A DNA stretch of 16,823 nucleotides from DUSC01 sp964371125. GTDB lineage: Bacteria; Pseudomonadota; Alphaproteobacteria; Rhizobiales; Rhizobiaceae. Position 1 is the stretch's first letter. Each line of letters starts with the position of its first letter. Positions 16,816 to 16,823 of the stretch are shown one piece after another. The translations under genes and the position numbers were made by a program. The stretch is taken from contig CAYJMY010000106.1 in assembly GCA_964371125.1 (NCBI GenBank), positions 1 through 16,823 of the forward strand. Reading direction: 5' to 3'. The notes beneath the pieces are model-generated. The model worked only from the letters and a program-made list of their open reading frames with translations. It ran no database searches and was not told the origin of the DNA.

Positions 16816-16823
16816 GCGGGGGG

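Overview
The window is uniformly GC-rich and densely packed with genes. Its gene content (binding-protein-dependent ABC importers, Gfo/Idh/MocA dehydrogenases, TIM-barrel sugar epimerases, a cytoplasmic GH43 xylosidase) and frequent GTG/TTG starts suggest a chromosome or megaplasmid segment of a soil or plant-associated alphaproteobacterium, probably Hyphomicrobiales (Mesorhizobium-like). This assignment is inferred from gene content and style; no rRNA or marker gene is present. I saw no tRNA, rRNA, IS element, phage gene, CRISPR array or transcriptional regulator. No gene-free stretch exceeds about 180 bases.

Region A (1-4992) looks like a guanidino/cationic amino-acid module. On the minus strand lie a HisP-type ATPase and, downstream of it, a lysine/arginine/ornithine-type periplasmic binding protein that runs off the left edge. 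Divergent from them on the plus strand is a three-gene run: a DDAH/amidinotransferase-fold hydrolase, a thiamine-diphosphate enzyme resembling 5-guanidino-2-oxopentanoate (2-ketoarginine) decarboxylase, and a membrane diiron fatty-acid-desaturase-fold protein. The 182-base divergent intergenic region carries a small palindrome near a weak candidate promoter. Uptake, guanidine hydrolysis and 2-ketoarginine decarboxylation fit together; the desaturase/hydroxylase is the unexplained member.

Region B (5008-16823) is entirely on the minus strand and reads right to left as a carbohydrate operon: two sugar ABC permeases, a UgpC/MsmK-type ATPase, a TIM-barrel epimerase, a Gfo/Idh/MocA dehydrogenase, an aldo/keto reductase, a GH43 beta-xylosidase, a second TIM-barrel epimerase and a second Gfo/Idh/MocA dehydrogenase. 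A KstD-like FAD-binding dehydrogenase follows after a 130-base gap containing a strong inverted repeat, so it may be a separately controlled unit. The sugar-binding protein is not in the window and is probably just beyond the right edge. Tight spacing and overlaps support co-transcription of most of these genes. Several intercistronic hairpins could tune relative expression.

The most interesting feature is the pairing of two Gfo/Idh dehydrogenases with two TIM-barrel proteins behind a sugar importer. This resembles known oxidise-then-rearrange sugar pathways (3-keto-glycoside epimerisation, or oxidation-elimination-hydration-reduction as in levoglucosan breakdown), here combined with a GH43 enzyme and an aldo/keto reductase. 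The substrate cannot be read from the sequence.
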